The notes beneath the pieces are model-generated. The model searched no databases and was not told the DNA's origin. It worked only from the letters and a program-made list of their open reading frames with translations. A stretch of DNA of 47,168 nucleotides. Origin: Fluviibacter sp039805865. GTDB lineage: Bacteria > Pseudomonadota > Gammaproteobacteria > Burkholderiales > Rhodocyclaceae. The position numbers and the translations under genes were made by a program. This document shows, one piece after another, positions 34,198 to 42,873 of this stretch (its first letter is position 1; each line of letters begins with the position of its first letter). Location of the stretch: NCBI GenBank assembly GCA_039805865.1, contig JBDLTI010000010.1, forward strand, positions 1 to 47,168. Direction: 5' to 3'.

Positions 34198-34482
34198 ATG
34201 TTCGACACCACCATTTACATGCTGGCCGGCTCGCTGGTGCTTATGGGCTGGTCATTGTGTCGCCTGTTGCCTCGTGTGCCGGGTTCTGGTGGTGTGCGCG
34301 GGATGCGTTTTTGGCTGGCGCTGTTGCTCGTCGTTGCCTTTGATCGGGCGCTAAATACCGCCTTCTTTACTGTGCAGACCACGCTCTACGATTCATCCGA
34401 TGCGTTATTGGGCCTCGGCCAGGCTGCGCTGCTCTTCGTGCTCACGGGGATCGCGCTCAAACAAACAAGCGCCGATGCTTAA
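34198..34482 (+). CDS. Small predicted membrane protein, unknown family
   Basis: This is a 94-residue protein from the ATG at 34198 with three hydrophobic stretches (TTIYMLAGSLVLMGWSL, FWLALLLVVAF, LLGLGQAALLFVLTGIAL). I do not recognise a family. It starts 26 bases after ilvA and may be read from the ilvA transcript. Its last 4 bases overlap the end of the convergent cyclo-ligase gene. Codon character is similar to that of its neighbours, which supports it being real. Confidence 0.6.
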   Translation: MFDTTIYMLAGSLVLMGWSLCRLLPRVPGSGGVRGMRFWLALLLVVAFDRALNTAFFTVQTTLYDSSDALLGLGQAALLFVLTGIALKQTSADA

Positions 34483-35051
34483 AGTACCAGACCCTTTTCG
34501 GTAATCCAGCCATCCAGCGGCACATCGTGCGCCTGCGGATGTATGTCGTCCAGCAGCTGCCCGGAAAACAACACGCCAATCGTTTTTACGCCGGGCATTA
34601 AAGGCAGGGTGCGGTCGTAGTAGCCGCCGCCATAACCAAGCCGGAAACCTGCTTTATCCAGCCCCAGGCACGGAATAAATACCTGTTTGGGCACTACGCG
34701 TGTGGCCGGGTTTGCCGGGGGGGCGTAGATACCCGCCTCGTCCATCGTCAGCCGCACATTCGGTTGCCACAAATAAAATTCCAGCGGCGCGCAGGCGGTG
34801 ACAACGCGTGGCAGACACACCGCCACGCCCGAGGCATACCACTCATGCATCAGCGGCTGGATATCCGGCTCTTTGCTAATCGGGTAATAAAAGGCAAAAG
34901 GCGATGGGGTCGGATGAAAGTGATCTTCCAGCATGTCGCAGATCTTGCGGCTCGCAGCGGCATGATCGTCGGTCGTCAGGGCGCGGCGCCAAGCTTTCAT
35001 GCGCGTACGCAGCGTACTGCGATAGAATTTTTCATCCGTGTGTGTCGACAT
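34479..35051 (-). CDS. fau: 5-formyltetrahydrofolate cyclo-ligase
   Basis: This enzyme uses ATP to convert 5-formyl-THF to 5,10-methenyl-THF, recycling a folate storage form. The 190-residue protein has the family signature RLGYGGGYYDRTL, which binds ATP and magnesium, and the N-terminal basic region ending LRTRMKAWRRAL. In many bacteria this gene (ygfA) lies near 6S RNA; I see no 6S RNA here. It is divergent from slt, separated by 48 bases. Confidence 0.93.
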   Translation of the reverse strand: MSTHTDEKFYRSTLRTRMKAWRRALTTDDHAAASRKICDMLEDHFHPTPSPFAFYYPISKEPDIQPLMHEWYASGVAVCLPRVVTACAPLEFYLWQPNVRLTMDEAGIYAPPANPATRVVPKQVFIPCLGLDKAGFRLGYGGGYYDRTLPLMPGVKTIGVLFSGQLLDDIHPQAHDVPLDGWITEKGLVL

Positions 35052-35099
35052 AGGTCGGACACTAGCACACTGCTGACCGAATTTTCTTCTCTGGTTCTA

Positions 35100-37058
35100 A
35101 TGATGCCCTTTGCTGTTTCTGTACGATTGCCTGCGCTACCCGTCACCTTCAAACGTGGGCTGGCCCTGAGTCTGCTGGCCTTTGCGATGAACGCAACGGC
35201 ACAGGATGCGACCTATCTCAGCGCCCGTGATGCGGTTAAAAACGGCCAGCTAGGCAAAGTGGAGCAACTGTATCCACAGCTCAAACAGCACGAACTGGCC
35301 CCTTATGTTGAATCGTGGCTGCTCAAGCCGCAACTCAGTACCGATAGCCCTGAGATCCGCGCCTTCCTTAAAAAATACGATGGCGAGCGTCCGGCAGAAT
35401 TGCTGCGGGCAGATTGGATTCGTGCCCAGGCCAAACAAGGTAATTGGACCCTGGTCGCCCAGCAGGGCGTGCTGATGCTGCAACCCGAGCCAGATGTGCA
35501 GTGTTATGGCCTGCAACCTCGTGTGAACAACGGCGACAGCGCCGCCCGCGATCAGGCCAATGTGCTGTGGACCACCGGGGTCGATTCGCCGGATGCCTGT
35601 CAGGGCCTGTTCGATGTCATGTGGGCCAATGGGTTGCTCAAAGCCAGCGATGGTTGGGCGCGCGCCCGTCGTCAGGTGGCTATGAACAAACTGAACCAGG
35701 CACGTCAGACTCTGAGCGTGATGCGCGTTAACGTTAATGATGCCGCCGGTGGCCTCGACGCCGTGCTCAGCCGCCCGGTGATTTATCTGGAGCGCATGGG
35801 CACGGCGAACGACGACACCCAGAAAGAACTCGCCACCCTGGCGCTGGTACGTATGGCGCGCAACGAACCGGGCAGCGCCGTGTCAGCGGTCAAACGCTAT
35901 GGCAGCAATCTGGATAAAGCGCAGCAGGAATATGTGTGGGGCATCATCGCTTGGCAGTTGGGCATTCAGCAAAGCCCCGAAGCACTGGATGCGGCAAAAC
36001 GCAGTGGTACGGTGTTGTTGCCCGACGATGCCATGGCCTGGCGTATACGCGTGGCCTTGCGGGCACAGGATTGGAGCCTGGTGCGCAAAGATATCGAAGC
36101 CATGCCCGAACCCATGATCAACTCACCGGAATGGGTGTACTGGCTGGGTCGTGCCTATAAAGCCCAAGGCAAAGACGGTGCCGCCGAAGACCAATTCAAA
36201 AAGATCGCCGGCCAACCTAATTTCTATGGGGTGCTTGCTTCTGAAGAGCTGGGTGGCCGTGCCAAGGTACCGACACAGGCAACGCCTGCCACTGCGGATG
36301 AAATCCGTCAGGTAGAACGCCAGGCCGGTATTCGCCGGGCGCTGGCCATGTACCGCCTGGATCTGCGCCCAGAGGGCGTCAAGGAATGGAGCTGGGCTTT
36401 GCGTGGCATGAACGACCGACAGCTTCTGGCCGCCGCCGAACTGGCCCAGCGCAACCAGATCATCGACCGTTCAATCAGTGCCGCAGACCGCACCAAAGAA
36501 GAACACAACTACAAGCTGCGCTTCCCGACCCCGCATTCCGACAAAATTGTGCCGCATTCCGATCGTCAGAACCTCGATAAGGCCTGGGTCTATGGCCTGA
36601 TGCGTCAGGAGAGCCGCTTTGTGACCAACGCCAAATCTAATGTCGGTGCGGCCGGCCTCATGCAAGTGATGCCCTCCACCGGCAAATGGGTCGCCAACAA
36701 GATCGGCGTCAAACTGGGCCCCGGTGATCTGCACGACCCGGATACCAACGTCATGCTCGGTACCACTTACATGCGTCTGGTACTGGAAAGTCTGGATAAC
36801 CACCCGGTACTGGCCTCGGCGGCCTACAACGCCGGCCCCGGCCGCGCCCGCAAGTGGCGAGATGTTAAGCCGCTGGAAGGCGCCATCTATGCCGAAACCA
36901 TCCCCTTCTCCGAAACCCGGGACTACGTAAAAAAGGTGATGAGCAACGCGGTGTTCTATCAGACAGTCATGACGGGCAATACCCCATCGCTTAAAGTCAT
37001 GCTCGGCACCATTGCGCCAAAGGCCAGCAAAGGCGATTCAGCCCCAGAACTGCCCTGA
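35100..37058 (+). CDS. slt: Soluble lytic murein transglycosylase
   Basis: Slt cuts peptidoglycan glycan strands to give 1,6-anhydro-muropeptides. A signal peptide (FKRGLALSLLAFAMNATAQ) directs it to the periplasm. The long alpha-helical superhelical region follows, then the lysozyme-like domain YGLMRQESRF with catalytic E504, GLMQVMPSTGKWVA and AAYNAGPGRARKW. I chose the ATG at 35100 (652 residues). The open frame continues upstream inside the divergent cyclo-ligase gene and is not credible there. Confidence 0.94.
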   Translation: MMPFAVSVRLPALPVTFKRGLALSLLAFAMNATAQDATYLSARDAVKNGQLGKVEQLYPQLKQHELAPYVESWLLKPQLSTDSPEIRAFLKKYDGERPAELLRADWIRAQAKQGNWTLVAQQGVLMLQPEPDVQCYGLQPRVNNGDSAARDQANVLWTTGVDSPDACQGLFDVMWANGLLKASDGWARARRQVAMNKLNQARQTLSVMRVNVNDAAGGLDAVLSRPVIYLERMGTANDDTQKELATLALVRMARNEPGSAVSAVKRYGSNLDKAQQEYVWGIIAWQLGIQQSPEALDAAKRSGTVLLPDDAMAWRIRVALRAQDWSLVRKDIEAMPEPMINSPEWVYWLGRAYKAQGKDGAAEDQFKKIAGQPNFYGVLASEELGGRAKVPTQATPATADEIRQVERQAGIRRALAMYRLDLRPEGVKEWSWALRGMNDRQLLAAAELAQRNQIIDRSISAADRTKEEHNYKLRFPTPHSDKIVPHSDRQNLDKAWVYGLMRQESRFVTNAKSNVGAAGLMQVMPSTGKWVANKIGVKLGPGDLHDPDTNVMLGTTYMRLVLESLDNHPVLASAAYNAGPGRARKWRDVKPLEGAIYAETIPFSETRDYVKKVMSNAVFYQTVMTGNTPSLKVMLGTIAPKASKGDSAPELP

Positions 37059-37121
37059 AATGGCATAAAATGATGAAATTAGCGATTAACTATTGATCAG
37101 ACGATCGACCAAGGAAGACTC

Positions 37122-38081
37122 ATGCTGAAGAACCACAAAATTCTCCTCATTGGTGGCACCGGTTTTGTTGGCCGTCATCTGGCCCGTGCGCTGGTCGAGG
37201 CGGGTGTGCAAGTCACTATCCCGACCCGTCGTTACGAAAAGAATCGTGATATCACTATGCTGCCCAGCGTGATCCTGGTCGAAGCCGACATCAACGAAGC
37301 GGGCGTACTCGAACATCTGGCCACCGGTAAAGATGCGGTGATCAACCTCGTGGGCATTCTGCATGGCGCAACGCCGGCCATTCCTTATGGTAAAGAATTT
37401 GCCGCTGCGCACGTCGAGCTCCCGAAAAAGATCGTGGCCGCCTGTAAAGCGGTTGGTGTGAAACACTTGGTGCACATGAGCGCCCTGCACGCCAGCAACC
37501 GCGCCCCGTCGGAGTATCTGCGCTCCAAGGCCGCGGGCGAAGCCGTGATTAATGAATCCGGTCTGATCACCACCATCTTCCGCCCATCCGTTATTTTCGG
37601 CATGCGCGATGCCTTCCTGAACATGTTCGCCAAGTTGCTGCGCACGTTCCCGATTCTGCCACTGGCATGCCCCGGTGCACGCTTTCAGCCGGTGGCCGTG
37701 TCGGATGTGGCCGATGCGTTTGTACAAGCGCTGACCAACCCCAGCATGCAGAACAAAACCTTTGATCTGTGCGGCCCGAAGGTCTACACTCTCAAAGAAC
37801 TTGTGGCCTATACCGGCGAGGTGATTGGCTTTAAGCGCAAAATCATTGCGCTGCCTGAAAGCTTGGCCTATGTACAGGCCGGCTTCCTATCGTTACTGCC
37901 CAACCCGATGATCTCGCAAGATAACCTGCGTTCCATGGAAGTGGACAGCGTATGGACATCGGATTGCGTTGCACCAGCCGGTTGGAACCCACAGCCGCTG
38001 GAAGCGGTTGCCCCTGTCTATCTGCTCGATAGCGGTGATGCGGCTCAGCTGGCCGAATACCGCAGCCGCGCCGGTCGCTAA
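37122..38081 (+). CDS. Complex I NDUFA9-like NAD(P)-binding protein
   Basis: This 319-residue atypical short-chain dehydrogenase has an N-terminal Rossmann motif ILLIGGTGFVGRHLARAL. The pattern VHMSALHASNRAPSEYLRSKAAGEAV is typical of NDUFA9-like proteins, with a YLRSK in place of the catalytic YxxxK. The bacterial role is uncertain; NDUFA9 is a complex I accessory subunit in mitochondria. An AAGGAAG ribosome site precedes the ATG. It lies between slt and cca in a plus-strand run. Confidence 0.85.
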   Translation: MLKNHKILLIGGTGFVGRHLARALVEAGVQVTIPTRRYEKNRDITMLPSVILVEADINEAGVLEHLATGKDAVINLVGILHGATPAIPYGKEFAAAHVELPKKIVAACKAVGVKHLVHMSALHASNRAPSEYLRSKAAGEAVINESGLITTIFRPSVIFGMRDAFLNMFAKLLRTFPILPLACPGARFQPVAVSDVADAFVQALTNPSMQNKTFDLCGPKVYTLKELVAYTGEVIGFKRKIIALPESLAYVQAGFLSLLPNPMISQDNLRSMEVDSVWTSDCVAPAGWNPQPLEAVAPVYLLDSGDAAQLAEYRSRAGR

Positions 38082-38121
38082 GCGTTTTACACAACCGCAC
38101 CACGGCTGAGAGACCCTCGTC

Positions 38122-39192
38122 GTGAAAATCTATGTCGTCGGTGGTGCCGTTCGCGATCGCCTGCTCGGGCTAACACCGGGCGATCGTGATTACGTTGTTG
38201 TGGGCGGATCACCGGATGAAATGATTGCAGCGGGTTATCAACCCGTTGGCAAAGACTTCCCCGTATTTCTGCATCCTAAAACGCATGAAGAATATGCGTT
38301 AGCACGCACCGAACGTAAAACCGGCCACGGCTATCATGGCTTCAATTGCTATGCTGCGCCCGATGTCACGCTGGAAGAAGACCTCATACGTCGTGACCTC
38401 ACCATCAACGCCATGGCTGAAGATGATGCCGGTAACGTCATCGACCCCTATGGTGGCCAGCAGGATCTGCACGCCAAAGTGTTGCGTCATGTGAGCGAAG
38501 CCTTCACCGAAGACCCGGTGCGCATTTTGCGCCTGGCGCGTTTTGCGGCTCGCTTTCCGCAATTTAGCATTGCACCGGAAACCCAGTCGCTGATGCATAC
38601 GATGGTGGTTGCGGGCGAAACGAAGCATCTGGTGGCAGAACGTGTCTGGCAGGAGTTGTCTCGCGGTTTGATGGAACAACAACCCGAACGCCTGTTCGAG
38701 GTGCTGGATGCTTGCGGCGCGAGCGCTGATCTGTTCCCCGAATTCCCAATCGTTAGCGGCCGGTTGAATGCGGCTGCTGCCGCCAAGCTGCCGCTCCCTG
38801 TTCGCGTGGCCCTCTGGTTGGCCGAGTGCAACCCGGAACAGGTGGCAGCATTAGCCGAACGCTTGCGTTTGCCCGCCGATTGTCGTGATCTTGCCTTGCT
38901 CCTCGCGCGCCATCGTGCTGCGCTCCTGCAACCCAATGCGCTTAGCGCCGAAGATCAGTTGGAGATGCTCGAACGTTGCGACGGCCTACGGCGGGCAGAT
39001 CGTTTCAAACAATTGCTCACCGCCTTGCCGCTGCTCGGTGCAACATCTGCCATCGTAGAACGCTGGTTGCAAATTCAGAACGTGGCGGCCGGCGTTGATG
39101 CCGGCGCCATCGCCCTATCGGTGCGTACGCAAGAACACATCGCCACACGCATTCGCGACGCCCGGATCGAAGCCATCCGGAATATCGCTTAA
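38122..39192 (+). CDS. cca: CCA-adding tRNA nucleotidyltransferase lacking the HD domain
   Basis: Cca adds or repairs the 3' CCA of tRNA. The class II nucleotidyltransferase head is complete: YVVGGAVRDRLLG, the catalytic GDRDYVVVG (two Asp), RRDLTINAMAED and EDPVRILRLARFAARF. The start is GTG at 38122, giving 356 residues against about 412 in E. coli. The region where E. coli has the HD phosphohydrolase domain (HTLM...CHDLGKG) is replaced here by a short LPLPVRVALWLAECNPEQ stretch with no HD motif. Phosphatase and 2',3'-cyclic phosphodiesterase activity is therefore not expected. Confidence 0.93.
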   Translation: MKIYVVGGAVRDRLLGLTPGDRDYVVVGGSPDEMIAAGYQPVGKDFPVFLHPKTHEEYALARTERKTGHGYHGFNCYAAPDVTLEEDLIRRDLTINAMAEDDAGNVIDPYGGQQDLHAKVLRHVSEAFTEDPVRILRLARFAARFPQFSIAPETQSLMHTMVVAGETKHLVAERVWQELSRGLMEQQPERLFEVLDACGASADLFPEFPIVSGRLNAAAAAKLPLPVRVALWLAECNPEQVAALAERLRLPADCRDLALLLARHRAALLQPNALSAEDQLEMLERCDGLRRADRFKQLLTALPLLGATSAIVERWLQIQNVAAGVDAGAIALSVRTQEHIATRIRDARIEAIRNIA

Positions 39193-39201
39193 GGAAACAC
39201 T

Positions 39202-40026
39202 TTGTCAGACAACACCCTTTCTCTTGAAGTCATCAGCCGTTACCCCAGCAAAGGCAAGCGCCGCACACCATTGTTGTTTGTTCATGGTGCATTTACTGCC
39301 GCCTGGTGTTGGTCAGAGCACTTTCTGGATTGGTTTGCCGAGCGCGGCTGGCCGGCACATGCCGTTTCGCTTCGGGGCCACGGCGGGAGCGAGGGACATG
39401 AATTGCTGGGCCAGTGGGGTATTGATCACTACGTCACCGATGTCATGCAGGTGATCGAAGAGTTGGGCGAAGCACCGGTGCTGATCGGTCATTCGATGGG
39501 CGGTTTTGTGGTGCAGAAATGTCTGGAGAAACAGGCGTTCCCTGCGGCTGTGCTCATGTGTTCGGTGCCCCCTAAAGGCCTGCTCGCCAGCTCCCTGTCG
39601 ATGATGTGGTCGCATCCGGATCTCATGGGTAGCTTGTCGCAACTGATGACCGGCGGCCCCGTAGATATCGACTCGCTCAAAAATGCCTTGTTCGCCCAGC
39701 CGGCCTCCATGGCAGATCTACAACGCTATCTGATGCTTTCTCAGGTGGAGTCTCAGCGCGCCATTTGGGACATGACCATGTTCAACCTGATCAATCCAGA
39801 GAGACTCAACACAGGGCCCAAGCTGGTAATGGGTGCGGAGTTGGATCACATCATCCCTGCCAATCAGGTACGTAGCACCGCTGAAGTCTACGGCGTAGAA
39901 CCGGTCATCTTCCCAGGCATGGGCCATGGCATGATGCTGGAGCGGGATTGGGAACACGTGGCCAGCGTGCTTAACGACTGGTTGACCGCCGTTGTTCCGG
40001 ATGCACCGAAAGCCAAGAAATCGTAA
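39202..40026 (+). CDS. Alpha/beta-fold hydrolase
   Basis: This 274-residue alpha/beta hydrolase has FVHGAFTAAWCWSEHFLDW (oxyanion region) and the nucleophile elbow GHSMGGFV. A likely Asp lies in VMGAELDHIIPANQ, with the catalytic His in GMGHGMM. The substrate is unknown; esterase or lipase-like activity is possible. The start is TTG at 39202, supported by AAGGAA five bases upstream and a 9-base gap from cca, so it is probably translated with cca. Confidence 0.85.
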   Translation: MSDNTLSLEVISRYPSKGKRRTPLLFVHGAFTAAWCWSEHFLDWFAERGWPAHAVSLRGHGGSEGHELLGQWGIDHYVTDVMQVIEELGEAPVLIGHSMGGFVVQKCLEKQAFPAAVLMCSVPPKGLLASSLSMMWSHPDLMGSLSQLMTGGPVDIDSLKNALFAQPASMADLQRYLMLSQVESQRAIWDMTMFNLINPERLNTGPKLVMGAELDHIIPANQVRSTAEVYGVEPVIFPGMGHGMMLERDWEHVASVLNDWLTAVVPDAPKAKKS

Positions 40027-40108
40027 CCTGTTCAGCGCAGCGCTCAATGGATAGCCTACTGACGGCGCTCTTTGCGAATCCATTAGCGCAAATGTTTGGC
40101 GTTCTGGC

Positions 40109-40777
40109 CTACGTTGCGGGCTTTTCCTTGCCGAGGCAAGGTATCGCTAGCGTTAGCAGAAGCAGCGCCAGGGCAAGACCTGCATAAGGGTGTACGTTCG
40201 CAACGAGTGCCGCGCAAAGGGCGCCGCTAGCCACAAAAAGACCGATCGATAGCAATCGTCGACGCCAGCGTTGATGGGCGCGGCCCAGCAGAATTGTTTC
40301 AGAAACAAATGCCGTGAGCGTCATGGTCATCAGATTGGTGGCCAGATCGGGGAGACCATGAATGCGTACGATCGCGCTGTGAATGCCCATGGCAACGCAT
40401 AGCAGTCCGACCAGTGCTCTGCCGTGATACTCGGATGCCAGTACCGGATCGATTACCGGTAGCAAGAGTGCAAAAGCAAGTATGCACCAGACCACGCTGT
40501 AACCGGCCACGGCTTGTTTGCGCTGCGTGACATGCTTGAGTACGAATGTGCCGATAACTACACCTATGATGAAGGCAAGAATAGCCCGAACAAATTTTCC
40601 TGAGCTGTCTAAGGGGTGTGCCGTGCCGGCACTGATAGACATCATCATGAGGTTGCCAGTCATCATTTCTGCAAAGACACCATTCAGCACCATGAAGCAG
40701 GTAATGTCGATCAGACCACAAACGCAGGTCAGTAAGTAAAGACCGTGCTTGTATTGCAGGAGACTGTGAGACTGCAT
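40109..40777 (-). CDS. YoaK/DUF1275-family membrane protein
   Basis: This 222-residue protein has about six membrane segments and the family opening LLTCVCGLIDITCFMVLNGVFAEMMTGNLMMM, which matches the DUF1275 (YoaK) pattern of Gly-Asp followed by TGN. The function is unknown, with transport suggested by the fold. It is 7 bases downstream of the MidA-like gene and convergent with the alpha/beta hydrolase gene. The 82-base gap between those two genes shows no clear terminator. Confidence 0.82.
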   Translation of the reverse strand: MQSHSLLQYKHGLYLLTCVCGLIDITCFMVLNGVFAEMMTGNLMMMSISAGTAHPLDSSGKFVRAILAFIIGVVIGTFVLKHVTQRKQAVAGYSVVWCILAFALLLPVIDPVLASEYHGRALVGLLCVAMGIHSAIVRIHGLPDLATNLMTMTLTAFVSETILLGRAHQRWRRRLLSIGLFVASGALCAALVANVHPYAGLALALLLLTLAIPCLGKEKPAT

Positions 40778-40784
40778 AGCTTGC

Positions 40785-42017
40785 CTATAAGGTATGCGAG
40801 CGATCGCTGCGGATAAAGCCGGGGATGCGCAGATTGGCGGGCAAACCCTTGGTGAGCAGGATCACTTTGAAAAACTCACCCATTTCAGCTGGGGACAATA
40901 GGGTTTGTACCGCGTGCTGGGTGCGTACCAGCGCCGGGGTTGCGTGGCTGGGGTCTGCCGGTTGTTCAGCGGCTAGCAGATCAAGCAGCCCGGCGTCCAT
41001 GAGCCAGCCAGCTTGCGTGCAGTAACCGGTAACGTCTAGTCCGGAATCGAAGCCCGCTTCGGCAATCGCCGTAAAGTCGACGTGGGCGGTAAGGTCCTGT
41101 AGCCCTGGCCAGTAAAACGGGTCAGGGTGTGCACGATGGCGGTAGTGGCACATCAGTGTGCCGCCGGTGCGCTCATGATGATAGAACTCGTGGCGCGGGA
41201 AGCCATAGTCGATGAGCAACAAGGCACCTTGGGTGAGCTTCTGGGCCAGAGTGGTGACCCAGGCCGGGCCCGCTTCGGGAATTTCCGTGGTGTAGTCATC
41301 GGGCCATTGATATTTTTCAGCGAGGGCGCGAATGTGTTCAGCACGTTCCGGGCTGGTGTCGCCCGCCGTGGTGACAAAACGGATGCCGTCTTCAATAGTC
41401 TCAACGCTGACGCCCAGACGCTGCCCGTGACCATCTTTCCAGAGCACTAGTTCTACGGGCATGGCATCGAGTACTTCGTTGCCTACAAGCACGCCTTCAA
41501 TCTGCTCTGGCAGGCTGTTCAGCCAATGAATGCGATCCATGAGGTGCGGTACCGTGGCCTGCAGGTGCTCGCGCTGGCGTTCGGCCAGTTCGGCGGAGAG
41601 TTCGAGAATGTCGTAGCGCTCGGGCAATTGGCCCATGGCTTCGAGTGCCTGGAGCAAATCGCCCGCCAGTTTGCCGGTGCCGGCACCGGCTTCGGTAACG
41701 ATGGGTTTGCTGGTAGCCAGGATGGGGGCGATGGTGTTGGCCAGCGTGCGGCCAAAGAGCGGGGTCATTTCAGGGCCGGTCACAAAGTCACCCGCGGCGC
41801 CGAACTTATGGGCGCCACCGCTGTAATAGCCCAGACCCGGGGCGTAGAGCGCCAGGGCCATGAATTCGCTAAACGGTATCCACCCGCCGGCCTGGTCGAT
41901 AGCGGCCATGATGGTTTCGCACAGCGCCTGGCTGTGCACCTGTGCGGTGGCATCGGGTTGTGGCAGGGGGTCCTGGCCGCGGGGTGAGGCAGGCTGAATG
42001 ATCGGGGGCAGAGACAT
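40785..42017 (-). CDS. MidA/NDUFAF7-family SAM-dependent methyltransferase
   Basis: This 410-residue protein matches the COG1565 MidA/NDUFAF7 family: GWIPFSEFMALALYAPGLGYYSGG near the start, FVTGPEMTPLFG, the cofactor motif EAGAGTGKLAGDLL, and LIDYGFPRHEFYHHERTGGTLMCHYRHRAHPDPFYWPG. The mitochondrial relative methylates an arginine of a complex I subunit. The bacterial substrate is unproven. I chose the ATG at 42017 (MSLPPIIQPASPRG). It is divergent from the pteridine reductase gene. Confidence 0.87.
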   Translation of the reverse strand: MSLPPIIQPASPRGQDPLPQPDATAQVHSQALCETIMAAIDQAGGWIPFSEFMALALYAPGLGYYSGGAHKFGAAGDFVTGPEMTPLFGRTLANTIAPILATSKPIVTEAGAGTGKLAGDLLQALEAMGQLPERYDILELSAELAERQREHLQATVPHLMDRIHWLNSLPEQIEGVLVGNEVLDAMPVELVLWKDGHGQRLGVSVETIEDGIRFVTTAGDTSPERAEHIRALAEKYQWPDDYTTEIPEAGPAWVTTLAQKLTQGALLLIDYGFPRHEFYHHERTGGTLMCHYRHRAHPDPFYWPGLQDLTAHVDFTAIAEAGFDSGLDVTGYCTQAGWLMDAGLLDLLAAEQPADPSHATPALVRTQHAVQTLLSPAEMGEFFKVILLTKGLPANLRIPGFIRSDRSHTL

Positions 42018-42102
42018 AGGGCTTAGGCGGATAGCAGTAGAGCAGGAGGATAGCGCATGCGACAATACGCGTCATTCTTATTGCTGTGAACGCCCAATTC
42101 TC

Positions 42103-42870
42103 GTGACTGATACCGCCAAGCTGCCGACCGAAGCACCCGTGATGCTGATCACCGGGTCGGCACGCCGTGTGGGCGCGGCGATTGCCACGGCCTTGCACGC
42201 CAGCGGGGCACGCATTGCGTTGCATACGCGGCAATCGGTAGGCGATGCCGAAGCGCTGGCGGCGCAGTTGAATGCGCTGCGAGCCGATTCTGCTGTGGTG
42301 GTGCAGGCCGATCTATTGGATACGGCAACGATTACGCCCCTAGTGAGCGAGGTTGTGAGCCACTTTGGCCGACTGGATGGCCTGGTCTGTAATGCCTCGT
42401 CGTTCTTTCCCACGCCGCTGGGGCAGATTAGCGAAACCGACTGGCACGATCTGGTGGGCAGCAATTTCAAGGCGCCGCTGTTTCTGGCGCAGGCGGCCGC
42501 GCCGCATTTGCGGGCGAGCGGTGGGTGCCTGATCAACATTACCGATATTCATGCTGAGCGGCCGCTGGCGGGCTATCCCTTATATGCTGCAGCCAAAGGT
42601 GCGCTGTTGACGCTGACGCGCGCGTTGGCCATTGAGCTGGCACCGCAGGTGCGGGTGAATGCGGTGGCACCGGGGCCGATACTCTGGCCAGAAGATGGGC
42701 AGTTTGCCGATGCGGATCGTCAGGCAATAGTGCAACACACCTTACTCAAACGTGCCGGGTCGCCGGAAGACATTGCTCGGACGGTACGCTTTTTAATGTT
42801 GGATGCGCCGTACATTACGGGGCAGGTTATTAATGTTGATGGGGGCCGTAGCGCCCACCTGGCTACTTGA
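42103..42870 (+). CDS. Pteridine reductase (PTR1/FolM-type short-chain dehydrogenase)
   Basis: This 255-residue NADPH-dependent reductase has the pteridine-reductase cofactor motif TGSARRVG (17-24), where most short-chain dehydrogenases have TGxxxGIG. The catalytic set is D148, Y161 and K165, with the same 13-residue D-Y spacing as Leishmania PTR1 (D181, Y194). ITDIHAERPLAGYPLY is the family signature. It probably reduces dihydropterins or biopterins. The GTG at 42103 is favoured; an ATG at 42142 would remove part of the first strand. It lies 3 bases before ttcA. Confidence 0.87.
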   Translation: MTDTAKLPTEAPVMLITGSARRVGAAIATALHASGARIALHTRQSVGDAEALAAQLNALRADSAVVVQADLLDTATITPLVSEVVSHFGRLDGLVCNASSFFPTPLGQISETDWHDLVGSNFKAPLFLAQAAAPHLRASGGCLINITDIHAERPLAGYPLYAAAKGALLTLTRALAIELAPQVRVNAVAPGPILWPEDGQFADADRQAIVQHTLLKRAGSPEDIARTVRFLMLDAPYITGQVINVDGGRSAHLAT

Positions 42871-42873
42871 ATC

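Noticed and set aside
34764..35099. An N-terminal extension of slt inside the divergent cyclo-ligase gene
   Set aside because: It is antisense to conserved cyclo-ligase codons. The signal peptide begins after the ATG at 35100.
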